Notes: generated by a model not told the origin, from the sequence alone. 64,000 nt of DNA from Codonopsis lanceolata (GCA_013146195.2 CM028379.1:57733693-57797692), one strand, 5' to 3'; positions 43,749 through 55,344 are shown, counted from the first letter of the stretch. Numbers and translations are program-made.

Positions 43749-44512
43749 CGGGCTAGTTGCAACTACATAATAGATATTATATATGGGAATTAATATGATT
43801 CTGATGCATATAGTTGTAGAAATTCACAATTGATATGAATAACGACAAAGTCTTTCCATTAATTTAATCACTTATTTATATATGGTTACAAACAAATAAA
43901 AGAATAAATAAATATTATTCTCTAATAATTAATATCCCCTTTGGTACTTTAATTTCTTAGCAATTCGGCCAATCCTATAACCTTTGGACTTTTTACTTTC
44001 AACTTATACCCTTTCAAAGTAATTAATTGGTGGCAATTAATACTATTTCTTTTAAATTGTTGGGGGCATGATCAGACATTTATTAATTAATGTTTTTTAA
44101 TCCGAAATGATAAAAAACTTTGAAACACCAAGTTGAACATTGTATGTGAAACGGAAAATATTTTATTATTAGACTTTTAAGACATGAACTCTTTGAACGA
44201 AGGAAAAGTATCACGTTTTCATAAAGAACAAAATTTTATAAATATAATGATTTGAAGCTTAAATTTAATAAGTACGACTTATTTTTTTAACAAACAAAAA
44301 TGGAAAGTGTGATTTATTTTATTATTTTGATGAAGGAGAGTATAATAGATATTCAAACCGGAGTAATGATAGGAATACAAATATCTTGTACAAGTTTCTC
44401 ATACAAATCTAGATGAAAAGGATGTGAAATGCTTTACGGTTAGATATCAAATAGCATAGCTTGATATCACTCTTTATTACCGATCATATGCTTGCCTTGA
44501 CATCTAAAATTA
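43749..44512. other. AT-rich DNA, nothing recognised
   Basis: No coding or structured repeat is seen. Confidence 0.5.
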
Positions 44513-46196
44513 GGATAACGCTAGGGACACTCAAATAGTACTCAAAATTTTACACTCAATGACATGACAACTGACGTAGCCGTAATGGGTCCCTCATTGT
44601 TACAAACTTACTAACCCTGGTTATAATCAATATTTAGTTTATTCTAACCTAACCTAAAAAAATTCAAATTAAATTAATAAACTAAAATTTCCCATAATTA
44701 TTTCTAGAAGGTCCAAACATACTCAGGAGTTCTTCTTCTTCTCTAACGACACAGTGCATATGCCACTATTTGATGACGTCCCATTCCATGAATCTTCATG
44801 TCTTTCTCCCCGTCTCTCTTTTTCTCCTTTCCATAGAAATCGACTACAAGCCCTTAGTCTGTTCTTGGCAAAACTAAAATTCAACCATGAAAACCAACAA
44901 CGTTAGCAACTCTTGACCTAACTATGTAGCTCTTCCATTTCCTTTTTTCTTGATCTCTAAGAAGGAACAACATTTGTACGAAGCTTCCTATTATCTATCT
45001 CATGAGCAACTGACAATAGTCATTGACATATTTATTTGAAAATCCTATCCGCCCCAATCACCAGAACTGGGTTGTAGTAGCTAGTTTGAGTTACATGGGT
45101 TGCTCCCGCATCGAGAATTGTTGGATGCAATTTTTAGTCCACGATGGCGTTCGATTTTGTCAAATTTCAAGATTTTGATGGGTGAAAAATTAAGTAAATA
45201 AAGATGGTGGCCGACTTGGTGAAGGCATTTAAACGAATAAGTGATTTATAGAATAATAATGAAACTCACATTGCATATGGAGAGAGTGGCATGGTGAGAG
45301 ACATGAAGATTTTTGAGATGTTGCCACTACAGGTGTCAGATGAGAAGAAGGGGAGCTCATCATTATTTTTTAACCAGGTTGAATCCTGGGGTAGTAGTTC
45401 CGGTCCCTCATTGGGGAGTTCATCATTATGTTTGGATGCTCTAATGAATTGATTTGAGTGACTCTTAACGTAACACTCAAATTCCTAAGCGTAACATCAT
45501 TTAAGAGCCAAAATATTAATATTATCCTTACTTCAATTAAAACATTCAAATCCCTAACTTCAATTACAACAAGTCTCCCCCAACTCATTTCACCTAACTA
45601 ACTCATTTAAATTATAACAACCCTATGTTGAAATCTCAATCTCATATAAACAATTTTAAAATGATTATTCAAGGAGGATAGTACGAAACAGATGAGGAAA
45701 AGCCAGATGTAAAGGAATATCTTCCAAACATCCTCCCTGAATAAATTTTTTGAGCCATTACCCACCCTTAAGTGAATGCAAGGAAGCAATATATAGTAGG
45801 TAACAATTTGAAAAATATACGTTTGAATCAAGCAGACGTTTTGCTAAACATCCTCTTAGAGTTAGCAGATGTTTGGCTCAACATCCGCCTACCTCAAGTG
45901 AAAAAAATACAAAAGGTTTGCATCTGATTTGCGGTTGTTTTGGTGGATGGCCCCTACGAATGAAAAAAATCCAAAAGGTCCACATCTGATTTACTAATGT
46001 TCTAGTGGATGGCCACTACGCCCAAGTGGACGTCTGTATGGAGATCCGCTTCTTCCTAGCAGACATTTTCCTAAAAATCGCCTCCTACGGTAGTGAAGGC
46101 TTGGTTACAATGAAGGTGGGGGAGTTGAGGTAGTGGAGGATGTGATTATTGGTTGGAAGTGAGAAGAGAGAGATAGAGACGATTGGGAGATAAATT

Positions 46197-46244
<48 letters not shown>

Positions 46245-46818
46245 GGGAGATGAAGGTAAGCCTATGTCTTCACTATGATGAAGATGTGGTAGAAATGAGA
46301 GAAAATTGAGAGAGAGAAGAGAGAGGGGAGAGATGACGGTGGGAGAGTTGGGATAGAGAGAGAGACTGTCTCGTTCTGGGTTTTGAAAGGGGAGTTAGAG
46401 GGGTTGTTGATTGGGGGAGTAATGATTGTGGGAGAGTTAGGATAGAGAAAGATAGGGTCTCGGTTTTCGGAGGGAAATTAGAGGGGTTGTTGATTGGGGA
46501 GTAATCGAGGGAGTAATGGAGGGGTTATGGCATTTAAATTGAGTTTAAATGTGTAGAAAGAGAGAGATGGGATTGGGATGTTTTAATGGGGAAGATTAGT
46601 TGTTAGAAAATTAATGTTGTGGGAGGTAATGAATACAAATGAAATAGAGGGTAATAGGGTAATTTAACACATTTAATGATGTTACGTTTAGGTGTTCTGA
46701 ATTAATTTTGAGGGAATTTAGTTAATTGATTTTTTTTGATTGAGTTAAAATAAACTAGTACTAGTTAAAAACTTGGCTTCACAAGTAAATAAAAATGGGG
46801 GACCTATTATGGCCACTT

Positions 46819-48047
46819 TTTTTTTAGGAAGCAGGGCAGCACCTGCAGAATTTATTAAAAACAGAAAAGAGTACAAACTTGAGGGGGACAACCAGCCTTA
46901 CCCTTAACGGGGGGACAAAGGAGCCTGACCTCGAAGAGAGAGAATACATCAAAACTGCAATATAGAGAAAAAATTATCCTCTACGGTTGCGAAAACTATA
47001 AATACCACAATCATCAAACCGAAGGGCACACCTAACTGTCCTAAGAAGATCTGCCCTATTAGTGTACCGTATACTACTTCTATGATCATGAGCAGAAGCC
47101 GCCAGACGATCTGCCACCCCATTCTGTTCCCGAAAAACATGATGTAAAGCACTGTGTTGAAGAAGAGTACGACAAAGACGAAGCTCATACACATATTGCC
47201 AAGGAGGATGGCAATGATTGTTTAAAACATCCACAGCAATCAAAGAATCCGATTCCACAATAGCAGAAATACCAATTTCACGACACATAAGCAACCCATC
47301 TCGTAACGCTAGAATTTCAGCCTTCATATTTGTACCGTGAAAGCACACAACATAGCTCCATGAGAATCTCTAATAATCCCACCACCTGTACAAACACCAT
47401 TCACACAAGATCCATCCGTGTTCAATTTGAAACGACCATTCGAAGGAGGTAACCAACGAATCCAAATACCTTTCGCAGGAGGCACATACTGAATAGGAAG
47501 CTGAAGACGTTGAATAGCAGCTTGACATCTGTTATTGATCACAGCCCGAGGTTTAAAAGCACGCAATAACTCTCGAAGATGCACCACCACCCGCCGAAAA
47601 ATATGATCAACATGCATTGGGACACTTTCAAAAATTGCCGCACAACGAGCCTTCCAAACTTCCCAGCAAGTGAACACAAAAATACCTAGCTGAATTGCCC
47701 CGACTTGATGTCTAGTGGAAGAGCTAGACCAAACCCGGAACAAATGCATGATGTTGTAATACACACTGACCTTACCCAGCGGATGAGCAAACCGAGACCA
47801 GACTTCCGTAGCAATCTCAGATTGCGTAAACAAATGAACCAATGATTCACCTTGAGGAGTCGCTTGACAACAAACACACTTAGAAGCCAATTGAATGCAC
47901 TGCTATTGGAGACAATCATCCAACGGAAGAGCATTCTGTAACATGCGCCAAATGAAAGCACTCACCTTTAGAGGAAGCCAATCTTTCCAGATTTTGTTTG
48001 CCCAAGATATAGATGGAAATTTAGTTCGCCAATGATTCCTCTTCATT
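46819..48047 (-). mobile_element. 5'-truncated LINE with a 15-bp target duplication
   Basis: The minus strand ends in a short A-run and the 3' UTR seen in the other two LINE ends (GAGGTCAGGCTCC, GGTTGTCCCCCTCA). Both sides carry CTATTATGGCCACTT (46,804-46,818 and 48,048-48,062), as made by target-primed reverse transcription. It is truncated within ORF2. Confidence 0.93.
46974..47980 (-). pseudogene. LINE ORF2 C-terminus: zinc-binding region and RNase H
   Basis: From 47,980 the minus strand encodes a zf-RVT-like region (KDWLPLKVSAFIWRM, then KCVCC near 47,880 and LVHLFTQSEIATEVWSRF), a linker, then RNase H: FKLNTDGSCVNGVCTGGGII, a frameshift at about 47,340, MKAEILALRDGLLMCREIG, VESDSLIAVDVL and HVFREQNGVADRLA. 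The catalytic D-E-D pattern is recognisable. An in-frame stop lies near 47,905. It ends at 46,974. Confidence 0.85.
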
Positions 48048-48160
48048 CTATTATGGCCACTTCAGCTGCCATATTATTAAGTGTAAAATTTTGAGTACTC
48101 TTCAAGTGCCGCTAGCATTATCCCTAAAATTATAAGAGAATCTATTTGTATAAATATATG

Positions 48161-48634
48161 GGTAAATTATAGATATTCCCCCTCAACTATAAGTTGGTTT
48201 AAATTTCTATCTCAATTATCATTTGAAGCAATATGCCTCTAGCTATAAGTATATTTTTTAATCGCACATGTTTGAATTATTAGAAAATGCCCACCAATAA
48301 CTCAAGTGACCATCTTTAGGTACTTTTTGTTAATAAAATATACTTTGGTGTTTTAATTGACTATCTTACCTTTAACCATAACATAAGTAATTAATATATC
48401 TTTATGGGTCAATAAAAGATAACCCCCTCAACACCAAACAGACATTATGGTAAAAAAAAAAAAAAACATAATTTGGTCAGGTAGCATTTTTCGTCAACTC
48501 AAATGGCTGAGTCCGAGAAGAAGGTGTGATTAAAAAAACATGATAGTGGTAGGAATACATTGCATTAATTAGTAGTTGAGATGGGGAAAATTTAACCTAA
48601 CCCATACCTGAGGGGGCTTATCTGTAACTTATCC
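48161..48634. mobile_element. MITE of the 'GGTAAATTA...CCCCCTCA' type
   Basis: Ends GGTAAATTATAGATATTCCC and, inverted, GGATAAGTTACAGATAAGCC, both leading into CCCCTCA. The flanks AATATATG (48,153-48,160) and TATATATG (48,635-48,642) differ at one base, suggesting an 8-bp duplication. No coding sequence. Confidence 0.7.
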
Positions 48635-48939
48635 TATATATGCCTATCATTTTCCCTCTAAACAAATCCAATATAAATGTTAGGGATGGCAATTTCGAAT
48701 CGAATCGTGGATATCTGAACTGGACTGGAATGAAGTTGACAGTTATTAATTGGTTTGACTGGATATGGGGTGGGTAACAGGGAATAACTGAAATGAAAAA
48801 TTAGGGAATTGTTAGATTTTGGTATTAGAAGTAACTGTCCCATTACCCGTCTCAATCCTTGAATCGTTACCCGAACTGCTAATAATATAGACGTAATCTT
48901 TATTCATACAAATATTTACCAACTAATATATATATATAT
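48635..48939. other. AT-rich DNA, nothing recognised
   Basis: No gene is seen. Confidence 0.45.
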
Positions 48940-49354
48940 GGATACTTAATACATCACCTATAAAATACTTAATACAACACTTTTTAAAAAAAGTGGACCA
49001 AATTGCCCTTTGCCATTTTATGAGTAAATGAAAAAAAAAGTAATTTTTTTTCTTTGTTTGGGACTGCTCTAAAACCAGTCCAAAAGTGCAAAATGGGACT
49101 GCTCCGAAACCAGTCCAAAAGTCCAAAAAAATTTTTCTTTTTGGATTGCTTCGAAACCAGTCCTAATGCCCAGAATGTTTTTTTTTTGGTTTGGGACTGC
49201 TGCCAAACCAGTCCAAAAGTCCAATTTTTTTTTTGGGACTGCTCCGAAACCAGTCCTAATGCCCAAATTTTTTTTTTGTTAAGGGTAATATAGTATTTTT
49301 ACAACAAAAAGTGTTGTATTAAGTATTTTATAGGTGCTGTATTAAGTATACCCC
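48940..49354. mobile_element. MITE containing an array of hairpin units
   Basis: Terminal inverted repeats GGATACTTAATACATCACC / GGTATACTTAATACAGCACC, both continuing TATAAAATACTTAATACAAC. It sits in a TA-rich microsatellite, so the target duplication is uncertain. It encloses the five hairpin units at 49,060-49,256. Confidence 0.75.
49060..49256. repeat. five dispersed copies of a 22-bp hairpin unit
   Basis: GGGACTGCTCCGAAACCAGTCC-like units start at 49,060, 49,095, 49,142, 49,193 and 49,235. Each can pair GGACTG with CAGTCC around a nine-base loop; the third has GGATTG. A/T-rich spacers of 13-29 bp separate them. Confidence 0.85.
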
Positions 49355-49415
<61 letters not shown>

Positions 49416-49416
49416 A
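49355..49416. repeat. compound (TA)n(TG)n(AG)n microsatellite
   Basis: TA run, then a TG run, then AG repeats. Confidence 0.95.
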
Positions 49417-50849
49417 AGAGTATATTTTATATTGAAAACACAAAATCCGCTTAATCACTCGCTTTTGTTTATCACTTCAAAGTCTGCATCTCCAGCAAGT
49501 AGTAGGAAATTTCTATCAATCAAACAAATTTATAGACATCGATAAAAAATGATCAACAAAATACTACTGACATCTCAATAATGTTTGTTTCTCTCTCTCT
49601 CTCTCTCACTGACACACACACAGAATGTTTATTATTTTAACAAACAAGTTTGATGTAAAAATGTTTGAAAAGAATATGCCTAAATTAATAGATACTTCGA
49701 TGCATTGATGTTTTAAAATATTGATCAACTTCAGCCAAATTGATTGCATTCTATTCAATAATTTTCTCAATTCGATAGATATCAATTTATATATGTCTAA
49801 AACATTTTTTATTTAAAACACTAAGCAATGATTTATGATTCTTCTATACTTTATGAAATTAAATATTTAATAGACAAATTTAAATATTTTCTCTCGGTAT
49901 CCATATATTCATCTATAATGTTGAACTAAAACTAAGTTTATATATTATTGTAAAATATAGCCAAAGAAATTTTCATTCGCATCAATGTTTACTACTAATT
50001 AGTTTTTTTTAACCCGTACGTTAAACGTATGTCAACTAAATCGTACATAAACAAAATAAGGAGGATCAGTTTATTAACAATTACACCTAAGTATATTACT
50101 AATCATTATAGATTCTAAAAAAATTCTTTATACACAATATTTATTGTCTTATTAGTTGGTTTTTCATTTTCATCATATATCAATATCTTCAAACAAAAAT
50201 AATTTTTTACTCTAAAAACTATGACATATGTCCATGGCTTACTACATATTTTTTCAAAAAGAGACTTACGTGCAATTATTGACTTTGACACTTGTTAATT
50301 GTTATTGCATGTGATACCAACAATGTAAATTGTCTTCTCTGGAACTTGAAAGACAGTCTTACATCAAATAGAGTTAATGATAATCTTGGGATAAAAACAT
50401 TTTCTCCAACATTGCTTCATTTCAAAAAATTTGTTTCAACAATGTGATCCCTAAGATTTATGATGATTAGTCTTGTTCCATTGCAAAACTTTGCAGCATG
50501 GTCAACATTTCTCAATAGCATTACTGGAACACTAATTTTAAGTGTTAATTCATGACTTGACAACCCCGAACACTTTATACTATTCAAAAACTATGTATAA
50601 TAAATGTCTTCGAATAAACTTGAATTTTTTTCGCCCTCCAAATTAAATAGAATCTGAACTCAAATAAGTTATTCCTTTTGATCGATTACTTTTATTAAAT
50701 TATATTTGTATTTTATGAATAAGGAAATTTTTGAGAAGAAAATAAGCTAAAATCAAAATAACTAAATTATTTTTACCGTTAACTATTATTTTTGTTTTGC
50801 AAATTATTTTGATTTTAATAACTTCCATTATATTTTTTTTATGTTTTAT
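49417..50849. other. AT-rich intergenic DNA
   Basis: No gene is seen. A (CT)n run is followed by CACACACA near 49,590-49,622. Confidence 0.5.
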
Positions 50850-51540
50850 TGACTTCGTAACTATTATTTTTTATTTTTAAGAATTAGTTTTATGGAAAAA
50901 TTTTGTTTCGTAATTTTTTATTATTATTTTGCTAACATTAGTTTAAATTGTTTTGTTTTATTGACTCTGTAACTATTGTTTTTGTTCCATCAAATATTTT
51001 TATTTTACTAACGTATTTTTGTTTTACATAACTATTTTAAAGATTTTTTTAAAACTTTTGTTCAGTAAATTATTTTGATAGTTTTACCAAGCTTAGTTTA
51101 AATTATTTTTGTTTTATTGACTCCGTAACTATTATTTTTGTTCCATCAAATATTTTTATTTAACTAATGTATTTTTGTTTTACATAGCTATTTTTGAGAA
51201 TTTGTTTTAAAATTTTGTTCCGTAAATTATTTTTACTATTTTACTAATCTCAGTTTAAATTGTTTTTGTTTTTATTGACTTTCTAACTATTTTTTGTACT
51301 ATCAAATATTTTTATTTTACTAACGTATTTTTGTTTTACATATATATTTTCAAGAATTTGTTTTAAATTTTTGTTCCGTAAATTATTTTTTTACTAACCT
51401 CCGCATTAAATTATTTTTGTTTTGTTGATTCTGTAACTTTTATTTTTTATAGTGACTTGTTCAATAAATTATTTTTATTTTACGAACCTCTTATATTTTT
51501 GTTTTTTTTACTCTGGAACTATTATTTTTTGTTTTACTTA
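50850..51540. repeat. AT-rich tandem array, unit about 155 bp
   Basis: Units begin TGACTYCGTAACTATT at about 50,850, 50,962, 51,118, 51,276 and 51,426 (spacings 112, 156, 158, 150). Shared words are CATCAAATATTTTTATTTTA, ACGTATTTTTGTTTTACATA and TTCCGTAAATTATTTTTA. The first and last units are incomplete. Confidence 0.85.
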
Positions 51541-51743
51541 CTATTTTTTATATTTAAAGAGGGAAAAATATCTAAACATAATTAAAAGAGAGGACATGGT
51601 GGTGATGAGAGAGAGAATAGAGAGGAGACGGAAGAGAGAAAGAGAAAAAAAACCAAAGAACATAGGAGAGAAAAAAAGTGAAATGGTAAATCAAAAGTTA
51701 ATAATTCAAAAATGAGATTTTAGAGGGAAAATATAATCTTGCC

Positions 51744-51801
<58 letters not shown>

Positions 51802-52480
51802 TTACATATTATTACAAAATTGTGATTGCATCCTTATACTGAATGTTTCTTTGTTAAATATTTTTTCTTTGATTTTCTGAACTTTCCGTGATTCTATTTA
51901 TGTATGTAATAAATTCTTTTTATTTGTAATTTTGTAGGCCTTTTTGTAGGTATTGAATAAATTTAAATAGAAAGTTATTTAGCTGTTAGATTGTTACCTA
52001 TAATTTATTATTGTAATTTAATAAAGCTTTTTAAAAAATATTTTTTGAATTTGTGTTGAGGCGTACGTACACAACATAATTAGACTCTTTAGTTTTTATA
52101 GACAATATTATGATGAGTTATAAGTAAAAATAATATCATTTATCAAATTTTATTAACTCGGTTATATAATATGTTTTTGAATGTTTTTCAAAGTATTTTT
52201 TAAAAATGTTTTAACTAAATTGTTAATTTAACCAATTATCTATGGGTAGTCCTCAATTAACCATTATCCATGTGGAATGAATATGGTAAAACAAATTAAT
52301 TATCCACCGGGAAATGAGGCAGTTATGGGATATCAAACTGAAAATAAGGAATGAGGATAGTGTGAATATATGATATATGACCGCCCCGAACTATGCGGTT
52401 GTCATTCCTAATAAAAATCGGTAAAATTATCACGGAAAAAATATTGCTAGCCAGGGCCTACGAGGAGGGTATACGACTAA
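51541..52480. other. AT-rich intergenic DNA with a microsatellite
   Basis: A purine-rich stretch (51,555-51,700) is followed by a compound (AT)n(AC)n microsatellite (51,744-51,796). No gene is recognised. Confidence 0.6.
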
Positions 52481-52539
52481 CATGAAACAATCTGGTATCC
52501 AAGCCCACGTTCCTTTCCATGCAACTTCCTCGAAAGTTC

Positions 52540-52566
52540 ATCTCTCTCTCTCTCTCTCTCTCTCTA
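52540..52566 (+). repeat. (CT)n tract in the promoter of the EF-hand gene
   Basis: About 13 CT units roughly 130 bp upstream of the TATA box. CT tracts are common near plant core promoters. Confidence 0.9.
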
Positions 52567-52693
52567 GGAAACCCCTAACAACTTCACTTCGCAGCAAACC
52601 TTCTGATCTGTACTTTTGTTGTCATCTCCCACACCATTCCTTCCACGAAATTTTTCTATTTAACTTTTTTAACATTACCCCTCCAACCAGCCC

Positions 52694-52704
52694 TTTATAT
52701 ATAT
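52694..52704 (+). promoter_or_regulatory. TATA box of the EF-hand gene
   Basis: TTTATATATAT lies about 75 bp before the start codon, leaving a short leader (TTCTCATTCATCAAC...). Confidence 0.7.
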
Positions 52705-52771
52705 TTCCGTTTCTCATTCATCAACTATATCATACTTCTAGTTCTAGCTAGCTCTTTTTTAATTAAAGATC

Positions 52772-53128
52772 ATGTCGTCCTCTTCATGGAAGAAAGCTAA
52801 TAAAGTTGTATTCAAGGATTTCTTTCCGTCGATGGTGGAAAACTTGGGTTTGGAAGGGCTCTTGAACGAGCTATGCAAAGGGTTTGACTTGCTGATGGAT
52901 GAGGAGAAAGGGACGATAACATTGGAGAGCTTGAAGAAGAACTCGGCGGTGCTAGGATTGGGAGACATGAGCGATGAGGATCTGCGGTGTATGTTGAGAG
53001 TGGGAGATTTGGATGGGGATGGGAGATTGAATCAGATTGAATTTTGTGTTCTTATGTTTAGGTTGAGCCCTGAGGTGATGACTGAATCAAGAAGGTGGTT
53101 AGAAGAAGCAATCTTGTTTGAGTTCTAG
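52772..53128 (+). CDS. small EF-hand calcium-binding protein, KIC/PBP1-type
   Basis: 118 residues, one exon, intact. It matches the plant family of KIC (KCBP-interacting Ca2+-binding protein) and PINOID-binding PBP1: a Lys/Phe-rich start, FPSMVENLGLEGLLNELCKG, a degenerate first EF-hand region (residues 36-60), then one canonical EF-hand loop D79-L-D81-G-D83-G-R-L-N-Q-I-E90 with all main calcium ligands, and the C-terminal helix FRLSPEVMTESRRWLEEA. Length is close to family members (about 110-135). These proteins are cytosolic calcium sensors that bind a kinesin-like calmodulin-binding protein or PINOID kinase. The start is supported by a TATA box 75 bp upstream. The stop is 32 bp from a MITE nest, so polyadenylation signals may lie in transposon DNA. 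Which paralogue this is cannot be told. Confidence 0.93.
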   Translation: MSSSSWKKANKVVFKDFFPSMVENLGLEGLLNELCKGFDLLMDEEKGTITLESLKKNSAVLGLGDMSDEDLRCMLRVGDLDGDGRLNQIEFCVLMFRLSPEVMTESRRWLEEAILFEF

Positions 53129-53160
53129 GTTCTAGCTAAGATTTTTTGCTTTCTTTAGTA

Positions 53161-53677
53161 CTCATGCGTCCCAAATTATTATCCTAATTTCTTTTTTCGT
53201 CTGTATCAAAATACTCCCTCCGTCCCTTAATAATCGTCCTGCTTTGACCCGGCGCACAATTTAAGAAAAAAACAATTGACTTGATTATTTATATTGGTTT
53301 AATGTGTAGTTTCCTTTAAATCCCGTGAGTATGTGGCCCATAATTAAAGTAAAATGAAAAAGTAAGGGTAAATTGGTAAAAATGATGTTCTAAAAAAGTA
53401 AGTTTCAAAGTGGACAATTATTTTGGGACGGACGAAAAAGGAAAGGAGGACGATAATTTAGGGACGGAGGGAGTAATTGTTTTGTTTGATGTTTTTTTTA
53501 AAAAACAACACTGTTACCACTTTATCCTTACTTTTGCATTTTACTTTAATTATAGGTCACATACACATGGACTATAAAGTAAGCAACACATCAAACTAAT
53601 ATTAATAATCTAGTTAAATATGTTTTCTTAAACCGTGTGACAAGTTCACCAAAACAATAATTTAAGGACGGAAGAAG
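53161..53677. mobile_element. older Stowaway MITE, split by a younger copy of the same family
   Basis: TA-flanked ends CTCATGCGTCCCAAATTATT and, inverted, CTTCTTCCGTCCTTAAATTA. The two halves joined (about 255 bp) resemble the inner MITE in reverse orientation, with many differences. Confidence 0.8.
53214..53473. mobile_element. younger Stowaway MITE, 260 bp
   Basis: CTCCCTCCGTCCCTTAAT...ATTTAGGGACGGAGGGAG with TA on both sides. It is very similar to the copy at 19,989-20,246. Confidence 0.92.
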
Positions 53678-53679
53678 TA

Positions 53680-53989
53680 TTATTATTAATTTTGATAATT
53701 AGTCAAGTTATCTCTCTCTCCTTTAGATCTCTCATAGTTATGTGGTGACTTTTAATCTAGGCCAAAATACAAATTTCCCCCCAAAGTATCTACTCAATCC
53801 CAGATCACTACCCAACTTATGTTTTATGCTAATTTGGTATCTGATGTTGCCATTTGTGTCAAATAACTCCCCCGGCCCAACGTCTGTTAAAGAAAAAACG
53901 TTAACTCTCACGTGCTCTTGCACGTGATGGTTATTTTGGCTATTTCCTTTTGGAGGGAAGCAGCTGGCTAGGTATTTGAGCATACGTAC
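53680..53989. other. half of a further MITE-like sequence before the SIRE element
   Basis: CCAAAATACAAATTTCCCCCC begins a MITE-like arm that is not closed before the SIRE LTR at 53,990. It was probably split by that insertion. No gene. Confidence 0.35.
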
Positions 53990-55275
53990 TGTTGATTCTT
54001 ATGTTAGATTTATATTTATTCAATTTATTACATTAGTTTTATACTTCAGTGGCTAATCGGGCTGCGTATCGATTAGCGTGGCAACTGTGTATAGAACTTT
54101 GCCTTGTATAGTTTTTTGTAGGACTTTTTCAGGTTCAGCGGAAGACCTCTCCATATGCTTAAAACGGAAGACCTGCTCTCAGCTCACAATCGGTAGACCT
54201 CGTGTCCACCTAATCTGCTATGACGTGTCCTATCCAGCAAAGATTGACTGGATTAATTCAAACTTATCTCAATATGTTATTTGAATTAAATCCAAGACAT
54301 TCCCTGACATATCAAGCCGCCGAAAGAAACCTTTTCCGAAAAGCAGGAAGACTTTTCGTCTGAGCGATGAAAGCGAGGAAAAAGCGGTGTCCCCCTACTT
54401 TCTGCTACAACTCTCAGATCTGACACCTAAATTGCCATCCTTTTGAAGATCTCATAAATCATTACCTGCTCTAGATATCTGTGAAAACGAAAATCCTTGA
54501 CTGACAGCCTCATGCATTTAATGCATTGATAAAAAGAGCTGTTGAAGTCTTCGTCTCCTTCAACGGATCTTTTGAAGTGCACCTGCTATAAATACTGCCA
54601 TTGAAGACTAGAAGAAAAACAACTGTATAGAATCAATCGAACACTTAAAGGATCTCTCTGAAACTTCATAACTCCAAGTCCTTCAGCTCAGTGCAATCAA
54701 GAGATCCTTAACAGATCTAGAAGTCCTCTTCAACAACAAGAAGCTGCTCATCAACACTTATTGTTTTATCTTCTTGTTGTTTACATTCATTAACTATACT
54801 TCTGCACGAATTAAATATCTTGTATTTACAGATATTTAATTCCCTAGACCCCAAACACAAGTCAATATTTTGTACACGATCCATTAGGGATATTCTTTGT
54901 AATTGATCTAAGTGGAAAACATAGTGCACAATTTAAATCCAAGGTTGACTGCCTTGGTGGTGGATGTAGCACTCATTATAGTGTGAACCATCCCAAAACA
55001 CTTGTGTTATTCCTTACTGTTTGTCTGATACTTGAACTACTTACCATCTTTGTTTATATTATCCATTTACAGCAAAACTTAAGTAAACTGTCAAAGGTCT
55101 ACCGGTAGTACTTATCGGCAGACCTGGTACAACTTCTTTGAAGGTCTTCCGCTACTTGATTCTCTTCGATAGATTGCAAGTAACTTTCAAAAGAATTTAC
55201 TTAAAAGTTTTAAGTGTATAATAAGCTATTCAACCCCCCCCTTCTAGCTTATTATTGTGGCCATTGGGACCCACA
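53990..55275 (+). repeat. 5' LTR of the right SIRE element (1,286 bp)
   Basis: Starts TGTTGATTCTTATG and ends GGGACCCACA before the primer-binding site. The CGTAC at 53,985-53,989 would be the left target-site copy. The conserved hairpin lies at 55,219-55,254. Confidence 0.9.
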
Positions 55276-55276
55276 A

Positions 55277-55290
55277 TTGGTATCAGAGCC
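55277..55290 (+). other. primer-binding site of the right SIRE element
   Basis: TTGGTATCAGAGCC, complementary to initiator tRNA-Met, lies just after the LTR. Confidence 0.9.
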
Positions 55291-55344
55291 TTACTCTTTG
55301 AAAACAAGTTTTTCCAAGATTAAACTCTTGAGAGATACGATATA

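Larger units (their letters stand above)
44513..48123. mobile_element. Mutator-like non-autonomous element with a nested LINE
   Basis: Ends GGATAACGCTAGGGACACTC and, inverted, GGATAATGCTAGCGGCACTT; terminal repeats continue about 50 bp (TAGTACTCAAAATTTTACACT is shared). The 9-bp flanks CTAAAATTA (44,504-44,512 and 48,124-48,132) are identical. Net length without the LINE is about 2.37 kb. The interior has no transposase; it contains a (GA)n run (46,205-46,240), an 89-bp tandem duplication (46,339-46,515) and an inner inverted pair around CGTAACATCATT (about 45,490 and 46,680). It could be a Pack-MULE-like carrier of captured sequence, but I cannot name a captured gene. Confidence 0.82.

Noticed and set aside
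52482..52751. 89-codon ORF upstream of the EF-hand gene
   Set aside because: It spans the promoter, CT tract and TATA box and has no recognisable domain.
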